DNA from: Takakia lepidozioides
Lineage: Eukaryota; Streptophyta; Takakiopsida; Takakiales; Takakiaceae
Reading direction: 5' to 3'
Assembly (NCBI GenBank): GCA_030704615.1
Contig: CM060731.1
Span: 22,756,001-22,820,000 of the forward strand
Length of the DNA stretch: 64,000 nucleotides
In this document: one piece after another, positions 1 through 11,000 of the stretch
Numbering within the stretch: position 1 is the stretch's first letter
How the letters are laid out: every line of letters begins with the position of its first letter
Notes under the pieces: model-generated
Seen by the model: the letters and a program-made list of their open reading frames with translations, nothing else
Databases searched by the model: none
Told to the model about the DNA's origin: nothing
Translations under genes and position numbers: made by a program

Positions 1-1335
1 CAGGGGACAGCCAAATCTTGTAAGTATGTTCTCATACATGAACCTTGCTGTGGACTTAGCTGTGTTGTCCCTCAGAGCTTTAGCTTCCACCCATTTTGTA
101 ATATAATCAGTGGTTGTGATTATATACTTGTTCTGTGTATTTCTGGCTGGTGGGTTAATTTGTCCAACAAAGTCTAGTCTCCATTTCTGAAATGGTTCAG
201 TAGGCATCGTAGGATGCAAAGCCATCTTCCCAGATCTCTACAACGGTCCTAGCCTCTGACACTCATCACAACTCTTGCAATATTTGTGTACATCCTTGAA
301 CAAAGTAGACCACCAATAACCTGCAAGTAGTATATTTCTACTGGTAGTCTCTTCTCCAAAATGACCTCCAGCCACTCCTTCATGAACTTCCTCCAAAACT
401 TTATTTACTTCATGGTGGTACAAGCATCGTTTAAGAACTCCATTAGGTCCCAGCTTATACATTCTGCCCCCTATCATATTGTAAGGTAAGGCCTTGATAG
501 CTATTCTCTTCCTCTGCTCCTTCCCATAACTAGGTGGGCACTGACCATGAGTAAGGTAGTATCTGATTGGCCATTGCCAATCTAACTAATCATCTGCACT
601 TCCCTGCACTTCCACTGCAAATAAACTCGCATCAGGTAGTTGGTCGTCTACTCCCGTGGCGGGCTCTCCTGTTGATAGGCGTGACAAGTGATCTGCCACA
701 AGATGCAAACGGCCAAGCTTGTAAACAACTTTGAACTCAAACTCGTGGAAGATTATTAACCATCTTGCTATCCTGCCACTTATCAAAGGCTTGTTTACCA
801 AATAAATCAGAGCCTGATGATCCACATAAAATATAAACTTTCTTCCCAATAAGTAATGCCTGAATTTCTTGACTGCATAAATCATTGCCATCTTGTGCAC
901 ACGTGCACACCAGTCTGCACCTTCCGACTCCGTTTCTCCAGGTCAAGAGCCTACAACCTGCTCCCACTCTGGGTGTGCAGCGAACAGGGTAGCTTCCTGC
1001 TCCTCATCAAGTCCTTTCCTCCAGTCATACTCTCTGACTCCTCGAGGTCTTCTCGTAGCAGGTAGTCTACTAGATTACTTAGTGGTGATTTGTATCTTGC
1101 GCTTTCCATCATGCACAGTTAGTAACTGGGAATTCCAGTCATGGAATACCCTAGCCTGTTTCAGCCATGGTCGACCCAACAATAAGGAGTAAACTTCCAT
1201 GACATCATCCATTCTCAATACAGTCACTGTGATCTTAAAGATCATCTTTTGAATCTGTATCTTAACTCCTCTTATCAAAATTGATGCGGAGAAAACTGGA
1301 CATAGTTTTCTGGATACTATTGTGAAAGCACTCAC
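1..1335 (-). mobile_element. Ty3/gypsy LTR retrotransposon fragment, RT missing
   Basis: Read on the minus strand, three pol domains occur in Ty3 order. A retropepsin-like piece (1335-1075) has the LLGRPWLKQA and DWNSQLLTV segments. An RNase H piece (900-586) has FYVDHQALIYLV and ADHLSRL. An integrase piece (477-1) has the H2C2 zinc-binding fold (HEVNKVLEEVH, CKSCDECQR) followed by the start of the rve core (LDFVGQI and TTDYITKWVEA, carrying the first two core acidic positions). Only about 175 bp separate protease from RNase H, too little for reverse transcriptase (normally about 600 bp), so RT is deleted. An in-frame TAG at 238-240 splits the integrase. The element runs off the left edge. 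No LTR is visible. It is a dead internal-deletion derivative. Confidence 0.85.
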
Positions 1336-1349
1336 TACTTGCTCTTGTT

Positions 1350-2000
1350 AGCTAAACTGTGGCCTATCTTTAAAAATGCACAGTCTAACATAGCAGTGAT
1401 TGCTTATGAACTGGATTTTTGATGGAGTTACAAACTCCTCTGCCACTGGATTGTTACATCTATCACAAAAAGAGTAGGCTGAATCTTATTCTACCCTCAG
1501 TGGTTCCTCAAAGACCCCACCACCCAACCTGTTCTCCACATAGGAGAATTCTTTGCAATCATTGAAAGATACTTTGCATGGGTAAAGTAAGGGTATGACT
1601 GAGCTACTTCATGGCAGAATTTTCACAGCAGCCTTTTCAATTCACAAAAAGCTTTTTGCTGTGTTCTTTGTCGACAATAGATCTGTTTTGATGGGCTCTT
1701 TGTCAACATAGTTCTGTTGTGCCAATACAGACCCGTGCTGTTGTGCTCTCTGGCAACACAAAATTGTTTTGACTTAGATGCTTTGGAAAGGATTGACCAA
1801 CAAAGTATTTACTTATTTGTTTGTCAAATGATTCAGACTCTGAACCTGCTGTATATTCACTCTTGTATCCTTGTCATACTAAACTGATATGATCACTTTA
1901 CATGGAATGAGGTTTCATGCTTTTTATTTGGAATCACCAAGGATACAAGGCCTGGAGCTTCTTTACAGCATGAATGGGCTAAGTTAGTATTGTCAAATTC
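1350..2000. other. Intergenic stretch without recognisable gene
   Basis: No ORF or domain is recognisable. Between about 1650 and 1765 there are three loosely similar clauses around the words tctgttttga/ttctgttgtg and ctctttgtcaaca, which look like a degraded short tandem repeat. The rest looks like unrelated flank between the Ty3 fragment and the next LINE piece. Confidence 0.3.
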
Positions 2001-2099
2001 ATTTCTCGTTTACTGGCTTTGGTGAGGTTACACCTCAGGATACTTGTTTATCAACAGTTTCAGACTCTGCGCATACTGAAAGATTACTCTCACATTCCA

Positions 2100-2640
2100 A
2101 ACTCATTCCGAGTTCATGAACTAAGAAATCTTGTGATGGTGCCTTGCTTAGCAAGGCTGTATTGTCAGTATCATGTCTTGACAAGACAAGCCTTACCTCT
2201 CTGTCTCTCTCCCTCTCCAATGAAGTCAGGCATAAAACTTCCATGAACTTGTTGCTAGTCTATGACATGTGCGAGGACCTTTATAAGGATGATCTCAAGG
2301 GCCTACCTACCCTTGGCACTAGACTGAAATTTAAACTCGGGGTGTGGAATCTCACTTTGATCAATAAACAGATGCAAAGAGGAAAGGGACATGGTCAATG
2401 CTCAATGTGCAGGAGGCCTGAAGACAGTTTCCATTTGCTGATACACAGTCCCGGATATTTTCATTAGAGAGTGATCCTCTTGAGGACCATCAGGACCTTA
2501 GTCCCTACATCTCTGTTCACCAACTAGGACAGTTTGTGAACTTGTTCTACAGTTTCAACCTTCGCAAGGTCCAATTATCTTCAAAAGCTACTGTTGAGAA
2601 TTCGTCTCCGAAAAGATTTCGTGCGCCTTTGCTGTTACTG
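2100..2640 (+). mobile_element. LINE 3' end fragment (family B), plus strand
   Basis: The translated segment near 2270-2460 contains KDDLKGLPTLGT, then CSMCRRPEDSFHLLIHSP, the zinc-binding C-terminal domain of a non-LTR retrotransposon polymerase. The same peptide pattern (KDDLKSVPTLG, RRPEETVHFLIQCP) recurs on the minus strand at 34,388-34,760, so both are copies of one family. Downstream sequence to about 2640 resembles the VPAPLFTN segment of that copy. Stops and frameshifts make it non-functional. The 5' limit is approximate. Confidence 0.6.
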
Positions 2641-2680
2641 TTGGAGCATTCAATTAGGTGACAAGCATTTCATTTCACCA

Positions 2681-2945
2681 CTACTCCCCACAAGAACAAA
2701 CACCATTTTGGAAGTGGTGAAAGCGGTTGGCATCCCGCACAACAATCTCTCGCTTAGCTATCTTTGAGATGAATTTGGTGGAGGAGTGGTAGTCACCACA
2801 CACTCGAAGATTCTTGATGAGACGGAGAGGCGTCCTAGGGGTCGTGCTGATCAGCCCAAAACCAATGGCCAGCTTCTCACTGTGGTGGCAAAAGAAAATT
2901 CCTTTCCTCCTCCCCCACATCATGCAATGTGATGTGTTGTTTCAT
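2681..2945 (-). pseudogene. DYW-domain PPR pseudogene fragment
   Basis: On the minus strand the last about 85 residues of a PPR-DYW protein can be read: [49 protein letters not shown]. Homology to the end of the intact PPR gene at 42,950-43,205 is evident at the nucleotide level, starting at the VLHDV codons. Three lesions kill it: the zinc-ligand motif CGDCH reads CGDYH, the terminal DYW reads E-stop-W, and everything upstream is absent. The upstream edge coincides with the 3' tail of the LINE at 2950, so the LINE either interrupted this PPR gene or landed beside a fragment of it. Confidence 0.85.
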
Positions 2946-5394
2946 GGATGAAAATGAAATGAAATGAAATGGTGCTTTATAACGTCCGCGGAAAGCTCAT
3001 AGAGCTTATGGGACAAAATGGAAAGAAAAACATGAGAAAAAACAGGAAACCAAAGTTAGAGATAATAACTATTGTTCGAGTGATTGTCTAAGGGTGAATG
3101 CCTCGTGCAGGTATGCTGCCAAGCATTTCTGATCTTCATAGTGAAAGACTTCAGTGAGAGATTGGGTTCCATGGAATAGACAATGGAATCGCCCACGGAT
3201 CTCATAGTATAGAGGGCAATAGAAGAAAAAATGTTCTTCAGTTTCAATTTCCTAGTTGCCCCTGTGCAAGCTAGACAGAGGCGGTCCTCCCGCTGTAGGT
3301 TTTCCCATCTGCCAGTCTCTATCCGTAGGTTGTGGGAGTCCACCTTGAACCGCCCCAAAGCCCTTAGGAGAGAAGGAGATAAAGAGGCCAAAAGGTAATT
3401 GGGCCCCAAGATTCTATCATCTCGGAGAACCAAGAATGTTTCTCGATAGAAATGGAGCTTTGTCGTGAGGTTGGGTAACTTCCAAGTTCTCCTGACATGT
3501 AGCTCCATGACCTCCTTTTTAATGAGTTGGTTGCGGTCATGCTTGGATGTGATGTCCACCCCTTAAGGGTTCACTGGCAATAGTGAAGCAATAGACAGTC
3601 CATGGCGTTCACAAAAGGTATCCACACGAGCATACCAGGATTGTTTGAAACTTGCATTTTTGAGGTCGGGGGGAAGGGATTGTAACCTATGGAGGAAAAT
3701 TGTAAGCCGGAAGAGGGCCTCAGTTTGAAGTGGCACGTAGACAAATTCTACGTTCAGTATGTGCGATGGAGTTGTGCCTCTGGCGCCAAGCATTGCTTGG
3801 AGGAAAGATGACTGCAATGGTTCCAGATTCTTTTTCCCACCAGGAAACTAGGACTACAAGTGCCCATAATTCACAACCAAAAGTGGCATTTGGGGTGACC
3901 ACGCTATCAAACAGCCACTTCTTGGTCGGTGGATGGCGCACATGTATCTGTTTGCATTTGGCCTGAAGGCGGATGGAGGCTGCCTTGCCTTTTGTCAATC
4001 TGTCCAGGGCAGTTGCTGCAAACTGGAATTTCGGGGAGTAAATAACCAGACCCAGATACCGGGAGGATTTGACTATCTCAACCTCTCAATTGTTGAGGAA
4101 GAATCTGCGGTCAGCCTGCCCATTGAAAACCATGATCTTGGTTTTTGTAAGGTTGAGGTGCAGCCCATAGTCTTTGGAGAACTGTTCCAAGATGTGGAGA
4201 TGGCGTTGTAGGAAGACATGAGATTGTGTCAAAAGGGCAACATCATCCGCGTAGAGGAGATCTGATTGTGTTGGTCCTCAATCCAATGGCACACCAACTC
4301 CATGGTTTTTTGAGATGTAGACTTCCAAGGCGTCAAATGTAGATTCCGAATAGGGTAGGTAAGAGGGGGCAGCCCTGTTTGACTCCAATGTTGCTATGGA
4401 CCTCAGCTGAGAATTCCCCTGCGACCTTGACCATGCCATATTTGACGATCTCATACATGGAGGAAATAGCATACAAAATGTTTTGAGGGACTCCCCACCT
4501 TATGGAGCCGTTGGAAAATAAGGTCGCGAGGAACTGAATCAAAAGCCTTGTGAAAGTCAACGAAGCAAACGTACATGAGTTTTTTTTGTCAAAGCTAGCA
4601 CTTTCCACCATAACCTGAAGAGTGAAAATGTGGTCAAGAGTGGATCTGTTGCGACGGAAACCAGCTTGTCCCTTAGCCCGTATGTGAGAGGATTCAGCGC
4701 AATCATCCAACTCCATGGCCACTACTGCCCCAAACAGCTTAGCCAATAACGATGACACCATAATTGTGCAATAGTTGGTCGGTGCGAACCTGTCACCGCT
4801 CTTGAAGAAGGGGTGGATGATGCTCTTTGTCCACTCTGTTGGAAAGCCATGTTGCACTGCCTCATTGAAGAGGTAAGCTATAAACGGGGCCAAACTGGGT
4901 GTTGCGTGCTTGATAAATTCACCCTGTAGCCCTGAAATATCCAATGCCCTGCCATTTTGCAGCTTCGTGATTGCCTTGCTCATGTTAGTTGTAGTAAAGA
5001 GAGAGAAGTGTAGGGGTTTTAGAGGTTATGGGAGAGGGAGTTTGGTTTGGGGAATGATACAATGACTGGGCATACTCATGCCAGACGTGAATGTCAGTGA
5101 TCACAGATGGGTCTCTATGAGGTTTAAGGAGGGACCAAAAAGAACGAGGAGAAAATCTGACTTTTGCACGGAAAGAAGATTGCAGCTTGAGAGTGTAGGC
5201 TCTCTTTTTGGATCTAATGAAGGACTTATAGTGCTTGAGATCAAGATTTTTAGAATGTGGAGAGGAATGGATATCTAGGAGTAGAGATTTGATGTGACGT
5301 CTAGCCCACTTTGCATTCTTTGTCATAGAAAGGTGCATATCTACGAGTGGAGAGGATGGTCTCGACCAATAGGCTTACGAGAACACTTTGTCCG

Positions 5395-5707
5395 GTTCTC
5401 GCTGATGTAATCAACGACTGTTGAAGCTCCAGAGATAGATGGAAGGGTGATTGGGTAATTGAAAGTGAAGAACATTTCTTCTTTCAGTGCCCTTTATACT
5501 AAGAGATCCATGGGAGATTCAATTGTTAACTCCGGGATACCCAATCTATCATAGAGGTCTTCCGTTATGAGGATCAGAAATGCTTTGCAGCTTACCCGCT
5601 TGAAGCATTGACAATCTTTGGCAATCCCTTGAGCTTTCATCCAATTCGGGTTCGCATAAACTCTTTGAACTTCCTGCAGACGTTATAAATATCATTTCAT
5701 TTCATTT
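5395..5707 (+). mobile_element. 5'-truncated LINE family A copy nested in inverse orientation
   Basis: On the plus strand the segment reads EEHFFFQCPLY, then RYEDQKCFAAYPLEAL, and ends with acgttataaatatcatttc plus further CATTT units. The minus-strand LINE around it ends with the same peptide (EEHFFFYCPLYYEIRGRF, HYEDQKCLAAYLHEAF) and the same acgttataa...(ATTTC)n tail near 2950-3250. This is therefore a second, short copy of the same family. It sits between the endonuclease and RT parts of the host element, and the C-terminal part of the host endonuclease is missing at the junction. I could not identify a target-site duplication. Confidence 0.7.
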
Positions 5708-7214
5708 CTGTCTCTCATTGGGCAACATCTGTGTGGAGATGCAGCAAAGTAACATCCCGCCAGTAGAATGTTTGGTTGGTGATGGTTGCCTTTGATCTGA
5801 CACCAAATGTACCTTGCCAATGGGTCTTTGTATGGGAAGGAGATTTGTGGGAGAAGCCAGTCCGTGAAGTAACAAGTTACTCCACCAAAGCCTTTGAATC
5901 CTGTGCGTGGACGAGTCACTGACTGAAAGCTATACCCAAGAATCGATGGAGGGTCTTTGCCTTCGTATGCATGTGTCTCCAAGAGAAGGAGAAAGAGAAT
6001 ATCACACTTGGAGACGATGTCGAGAAGCCCTTGAGGATGGCTCCACAAAGAACCATTACAATTCCATGAGCCTATGCTCGGATGCGAGCGTGAGTTAGTC
6101 TCATGGGGCCCCAACCCCTATTTAGAGTTAGAGGGGCGATGCTCTTGTTCTCGAATGATGACTCTGCCATCTCAGAACACTGCGTAGTGTCCCTGTGCCC
6201 GAGCCTATTTGACTTGTGCGAGTTGAGCCCGCATGACATTGTATTGCATGGGGGTCAAGTCGTCATTTAAGTACATGCTATGGCCTCTCAAGTGAGACCT
6301 CTAACATAGAACCCTCTCCCGAGCAGCCTTGTCCCTAAATCTAATGAACAAGACTTTGTGTTCCGAAGTTCCTGCACGCCAAGCCCGTTCAATGCCACTT
6401 GCTCCTCGTGGTAGAGCCAGGTTTTGCTGGATGAGGGTGGCTGTCGCTTCAAGGGGGTCACCCTCTGCAAGGGTCCTTAACTTCCCAGTGACCCGAATGT
6501 TAAGGGCTTTGAAAGCCCGTTGTTGTTCCTCTCGTAGGGTAGCTGAGACTGTCTCTTCCAAAGTGCGAAAACTGCTGTTGGATGGTCCATTGCTTCCTTT
6601 GACTATGCTAGCCCAAGTAGAAGCCTCCGCCTTATGAGCTTGGAGCTCTTGGGCCGCCATAGACGATGTCGCAGCTCTGTGGGATTCCAGCTCCTTAGAA
6701 AGAGTTTCCACCTGTTGGTGGATACTTGCCGTGAGGGTACTTGAAGTGTCCTTCTTTATGAGGGCCCTCACCTCCCCTTCCAATTTAGAGAACGTGTAGT
6801 GGTTGTTTTAGAATTGAGCTGTTTCAGCAGGCCCTCCATTTTGGTGTTGCTCTCCAGATCACAGCCGGTACTAGAGGTGGGATTCATACCGCCAGTATAC
6901 ACGTGCTACACGACAATCTTAAAATCCCTATCTCGTCGATCCACAAATGCTTTAAAGCCATCCACCTCACTGCGCTCCGCTCCCTCACAACCATCATCAC
7001 CAACAAACGACAACTTGAGTCCAACCCCTTTGCGGTATCCCATGGTACTCCCGGGTACCTTAGGTGCCCTAGACACCGCTCCCTATTTACTACCTCCCCC
7101 TGGTTACCTGGTGTTCCTTGGACACATGTTCTCTTTATAGGGCCCACCCCCGAAAATGGATAGTAGTCGTAAGGCGAAGTGATTCTTAGTCACGTCAGCT
7201 TTGGCCGGAGTCTT

Positions 7215-7232
7215 TTCTCTCTCTCTCTCTCT
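7215..7232. repeat. (CT)n microsatellite
   Basis: About nine CT units lie within the presumed ORF1 region of the LINE; a companion (AG)n tract lies at 7565-7580 in its presumed 5' UTR. Confidence 0.8.
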
Positions 7233-7896
7233 TGCTCTCTAGAAGGGAAGCTTGCAAGACGGCGGTACTTCCGTCCCTGTCTTTGGCTACGAGTAGATTC
7301 TGCAGAGCCTCCTCAAAGACGCAATGAGATTGCAGGATGACAACTTGCTTTCGTAGGATCTGAATGTCTGCACTCCTAGTGCAATACTAGCGCAACAGAG
7401 AGTGCTCGGAGCAAGAAGAAGGAGTAGAGGAGAATGAGTTAGAGGCGAGGGAGAGACCTCATCTTCGTCGCCCGTCCGTTGTCGTTTGGACGAGGACATG
7501 GTAGAGAGGGTGCTGGGGCGCTGGCGCGCCCACGCGCGTGAGCGGACACCAACGCACGCGACGAAGAGAGAGAGAGAGAGAACGAGGAGGCGAAGAAAGA
7601 AGAAAGAGAGTGGGGTGGAAAGTTGAAGGTGAGAGTTTCCATGTTCTTCTTTTAGTCAGTCATTAGTGGGCAATTGCACGCAAACCAGGTAGCAATCTGG
7701 TTTGGCTTTCGTAAAAGGCAGAGAGTGCACATCAAACGGTCTAGGCCATCCCCCATCTGCACATACATATCCTTCTACTTTGGCATGTGATCCATACATG
7801 TTAAAATCTAAGTCGACAAGAAAAGCTCGTCTCATATTTAATGTATTTCTGGCTATCCACCTCTGTCCTTCCGTGGTGTCCCTGTGTGTTGAGCAG

Positions 7897-8046
7897 TGGA
7901 GACCATTAGTACTTCCGGGCCACTACATCGACCATGGTGCACCTAAAGACCAGTTGGCTGAAGTAGGATTGACACCCGCCCATATTGCAGCCAGTGTATT
8001 GAACGTGCCGGGGAAAGCAAGAGAAGCTCTTGAAGTGATGTCTTAA
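7897..8046 (+). CDS. DXS: DXS (1-deoxy-D-xylulose-5-phosphate synthase), terminal exon only
   Basis: A 50-codon open exon follows a pyrimidine-rich acceptor (gttgagcag) and ends in TAA. It reads [32 protein letters not shown] and REALEVMS, the C-terminal signature of plant DXS, the thiamine-dependent plastid enzyme that makes DXP as first step of the MEP isoprenoid pathway. The family usually has an intron just before this WRPLVLP block. The remaining about 650 residues are not found upstream: bases 1-7896 hold only transposons and a PPR fragment. Either the last intron exceeds 7.9 kb because transposons filled it, or this is a detached exon copy. No frame lesion is seen in the exon itself. 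Confidence 0.75.
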   Translation, partial: WRPLVLPGHYIDHGAPKDQLAEVGLTPAHIAASVLNVPGKAREALEVMS

Positions 8047-11000
8047 TTTTGATACGGCATAACAGGTTCGAACTTTGAACCAAACATGCATGTCCAGATG
8101 ATTAGTTCTCAGTCGGTGTGTTACAAATTAATTTTTGAGGACATGCTAGATTGAAGTGATCATTACATCTTCTTCAAATTTAACATTGCTACACCAATTT
8201 CAGAACTTTAAGGAGAAAGCTCCATTAGTATGTGTAGTTGAGTACAGTCGAAGCCATTGTTGTACCCTACACATCTTGTAATTGTACCTTGTTGCTCGTT
8301 GCTTAATACCTGATGAGATTCTCCATATTCCTCATGGTGGCCTTGATGTTTTACTAGCGCTCTCATTGTGGCATGAGGGATAGTACATCATATGCATAAT
8401 ATGCATGTTTTTGTGCTTGGCAACCAGAGTCCTCCAGCTGATTGACAATTCACTCACCTCCGTCCCAAGTTGACCACTCAATGCATATACATGAGGGTCC
8501 AACTCTTTGAAATAAGGAGAAGGTGACGAACTCTGCCACATCTCATGCTTCAACATCAGGACAAGGGCTGAGTCACTGACATTCGGAAGTCAATGAGCTC
8601 TTATTTAGTGTCATACCAAGTAATCCTTTCCTGCGAGCAGACTTTAGGACTACAGCCTACCCACTAATCCCCAAATGTCTTGTTTGGAGACTAGTTTTGG
8701 GTACATTAACCCATCTTCACATCCTTTCCACACCTCTCATTTAACGCGGCAACAAGGACAGAATAAATTGAGAAAGACAATTTGGACATTCAGAATTGGC
8801 ACCACAAATTTGAAGAACCAACTAAAACTTGAGGTGAGCAAAATTGGTCAATTTGATATCCACTTGAGAGTCAGTACATGGCCTGTGATAGACCCACCTC
8901 ATTCTTGGGTAAAGGCAGTGTAGGCTGTATGGATATACATCGATGCCACTTCATCACTCCCACGAAACCTTTAGTGCAGAAGATAGGAACCCTCCCTGAC
9001 CTCCATAGCCAGTGAGAGAGAGAGCGATCAACGAAGTCGTTTCCAGACTTAAAATGTTTCAGAAAATTATTCTAGTCTTAAATTCAAGGCAACAGATGGG
9101 AATTAAATGCTACTTGATAATAAAATCAAAAAAGGCTAATATCAAGTAGTTGATACTTTCCTTGAACTACCAATAGTGGTTTCAAGGAGAGATAACATTG
9201 TCGATTTATCTTCCCATGGGGCTGTAGCTGCCCAACAGGAACAGACAACTGATACACAAGATACTCCAAATACACTGCATAGCACTGGTGGGTGGTCATC
9301 CGACAAGTGCAAGCATTCCAGCATTTGTGTTAAGGAGTCATTTCTGGACATCGGTGTGCCAGGTAACCCTAAAAAGTTGACAAGACTTCCCACACAACTA
9401 AGATGCTGCATAAAAATAGAATGACAGTCTTAACAACCAATACTCACATCACATCAAACAAACAAGATATAATTTCTAACATCTGCATGGGTGTGAATGC
9501 TCCCATTAGCAATGTGTGCAAGGTGATAAACAATTGCTGAAAGTTTGCAAAATTACTGTGGGATAAAGCCAGCAACAGGACAATATGCGATTAATATGAT
9601 TTCAGACATAAAGATAGTTACACTGACAAGTGTTGACAAATGAAGTTAAAGCTTGTGAAAACTGCGAATTGCAATAGAAGCCGTCAGGCAGCAGGGTAAG
9701 CATGGATACACTGAGAAGAGTCAACCAATACTTAAAAAAGAGAAAGATGGAAAGATTCCTCTTGTTATGGCTGCCTGATATCATTCAGTACTGATAGTGA
9801 TATAAACACGAGGAGAATTTTAAAAGAAGTGCAGACGTACCTGGGTGTATATTGTACAGGACAGTAAGGGACATATCAAGTCACTCGCACACTTGCAGCA
9901 CAGTCTGGCATAAAGATCATAGAAGATCTCTGCTCATGCATCCTGTAATTCACAATCTGTCGATTTCCCCAACCACAATGCACTACCTCAATTCCCAGTT
10001 GCCGGAGCTATGCTAATTTTTATGGACATCCTTCACCCTCAGACAAGCTCAAGTTCCTTCAATCTCTGGGAAAACACAGAGGAAGCCACTTTGCTAGAAC
10101 TTCATAGACGACTGAGCACATTTCAAGATCCTGTTATCCAAGAATTGAATGACGAAAATGCACCAGATTACCAGAAAATTCAACGTCTGCTTTCCCAATG
10201 CTTTACAAAAAGGGCACCTGCATAAACCCTATATACTCCAAGAACATAGTGTGCACCAAAACCTGAAGCTGTAAAGTGTCAGATGCCCAGGTGGAGCATG
10301 CAGGAATGGCCCATGCCACTGCTACATACAGAGTACTTTCGCCTGGATACCATGCAATAATTGAACCCCATACATTTACAAATCATGAGAAGAGGGGACA
10401 GCTGCAGGATAGGAACAACGATAGGTGCAGCTTCAAGCTCTATGTGGACATGAGACTCTCAATGCAAAACTAGACCTGGTTTGATGTAGCCAAATTGCAT
10501 AAAAGCACTTAATTGCCAAGACACTGGGTCAATTTTAAAAGGTCATACAAAGACACATGAGATTTTCCTCACATTACTTCAATTTAGCATGGGGAAGGGC
10601 AGAACACCAACTCAAAATCTTGTCACAGAGAGCTGTGTTTTCCGCAATTCGAGCCTGGTCTACAGAAGCTACCTAAGCGACAACCTATTTAGGTGGCCAG
10701 GTTCAGGAAGCTCACAGGGTCGGAGTAGATCCAAATGTAAGGGCATGTGGCTATCAAAGCAACAGCAGCAGAAGAGAAACTGAGTCTGCAACAGTCACTC
10801 ACTGTATTTGGAATCCTTGTCACAACCAAAAGCACAAAATCCAACCTGTTCCTGAAATGCCAATAAGGCAAGCTGCTGCATTGCTGCTCAACGTGCTGAG
10901 AAGGACCAACGGGAGGCAGCCACCACCTAAGGTGCATATGCAGTCAGTTCTAAGCAACATGTGGGCACACAACAGCATATCAGCATCAGGACTATGGATT

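Larger units (their letters stand above)
2948..7640 (-). mobile_element. Degenerate L1-like LINE (family A), two ORFs
   Basis: A nearly full-length non-LTR retrotransposon on the minus strand. ORF1 appears to begin at 7499 (MSSSKRQRTGDEDE), with a coiled-coil-like region and an RRM-type region (6783-6115: NIRVTGKLR, ERAWRAGTSEHK, LNDDLTPMQ). The endonuclease N-terminus follows (6114-5705: IGSWNCNGSL, LLLETHAYEG). RT spans 5338 to about 3850 with FPTEWTKSIIHPFFKSGDR, GFRRNRSTLDH, VKQGCPLLPTLFGIY and the catalytic YADD box near 4246-4258. The C-terminal domain is at 3820-3080. The 3' end is a short (ATTTC)n tail at about 2950-2972. Many frameshifts and stops are present. A GC-rich segment at 7500-7640 may be its 5' UTR. 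An inverted family member interrupts it at about 5400-5707. Confidence 0.85.

Noticed and set aside
893-1192. Plus-strand 99-codon ORF overlapping the Ty3 relic
   Set aside because: It is the complement of the protease linker and retropepsin frame on the minus strand; composition is that of a shadow.
7439-7642. Minus-strand Ser/Leu/Pro-rich ORF starting METLTFNFPP
   Set aside because: It lies in the GC- and CT-repeat-rich leader before the LINE ORF1 start and overlaps it in another frame; probably 5' UTR.
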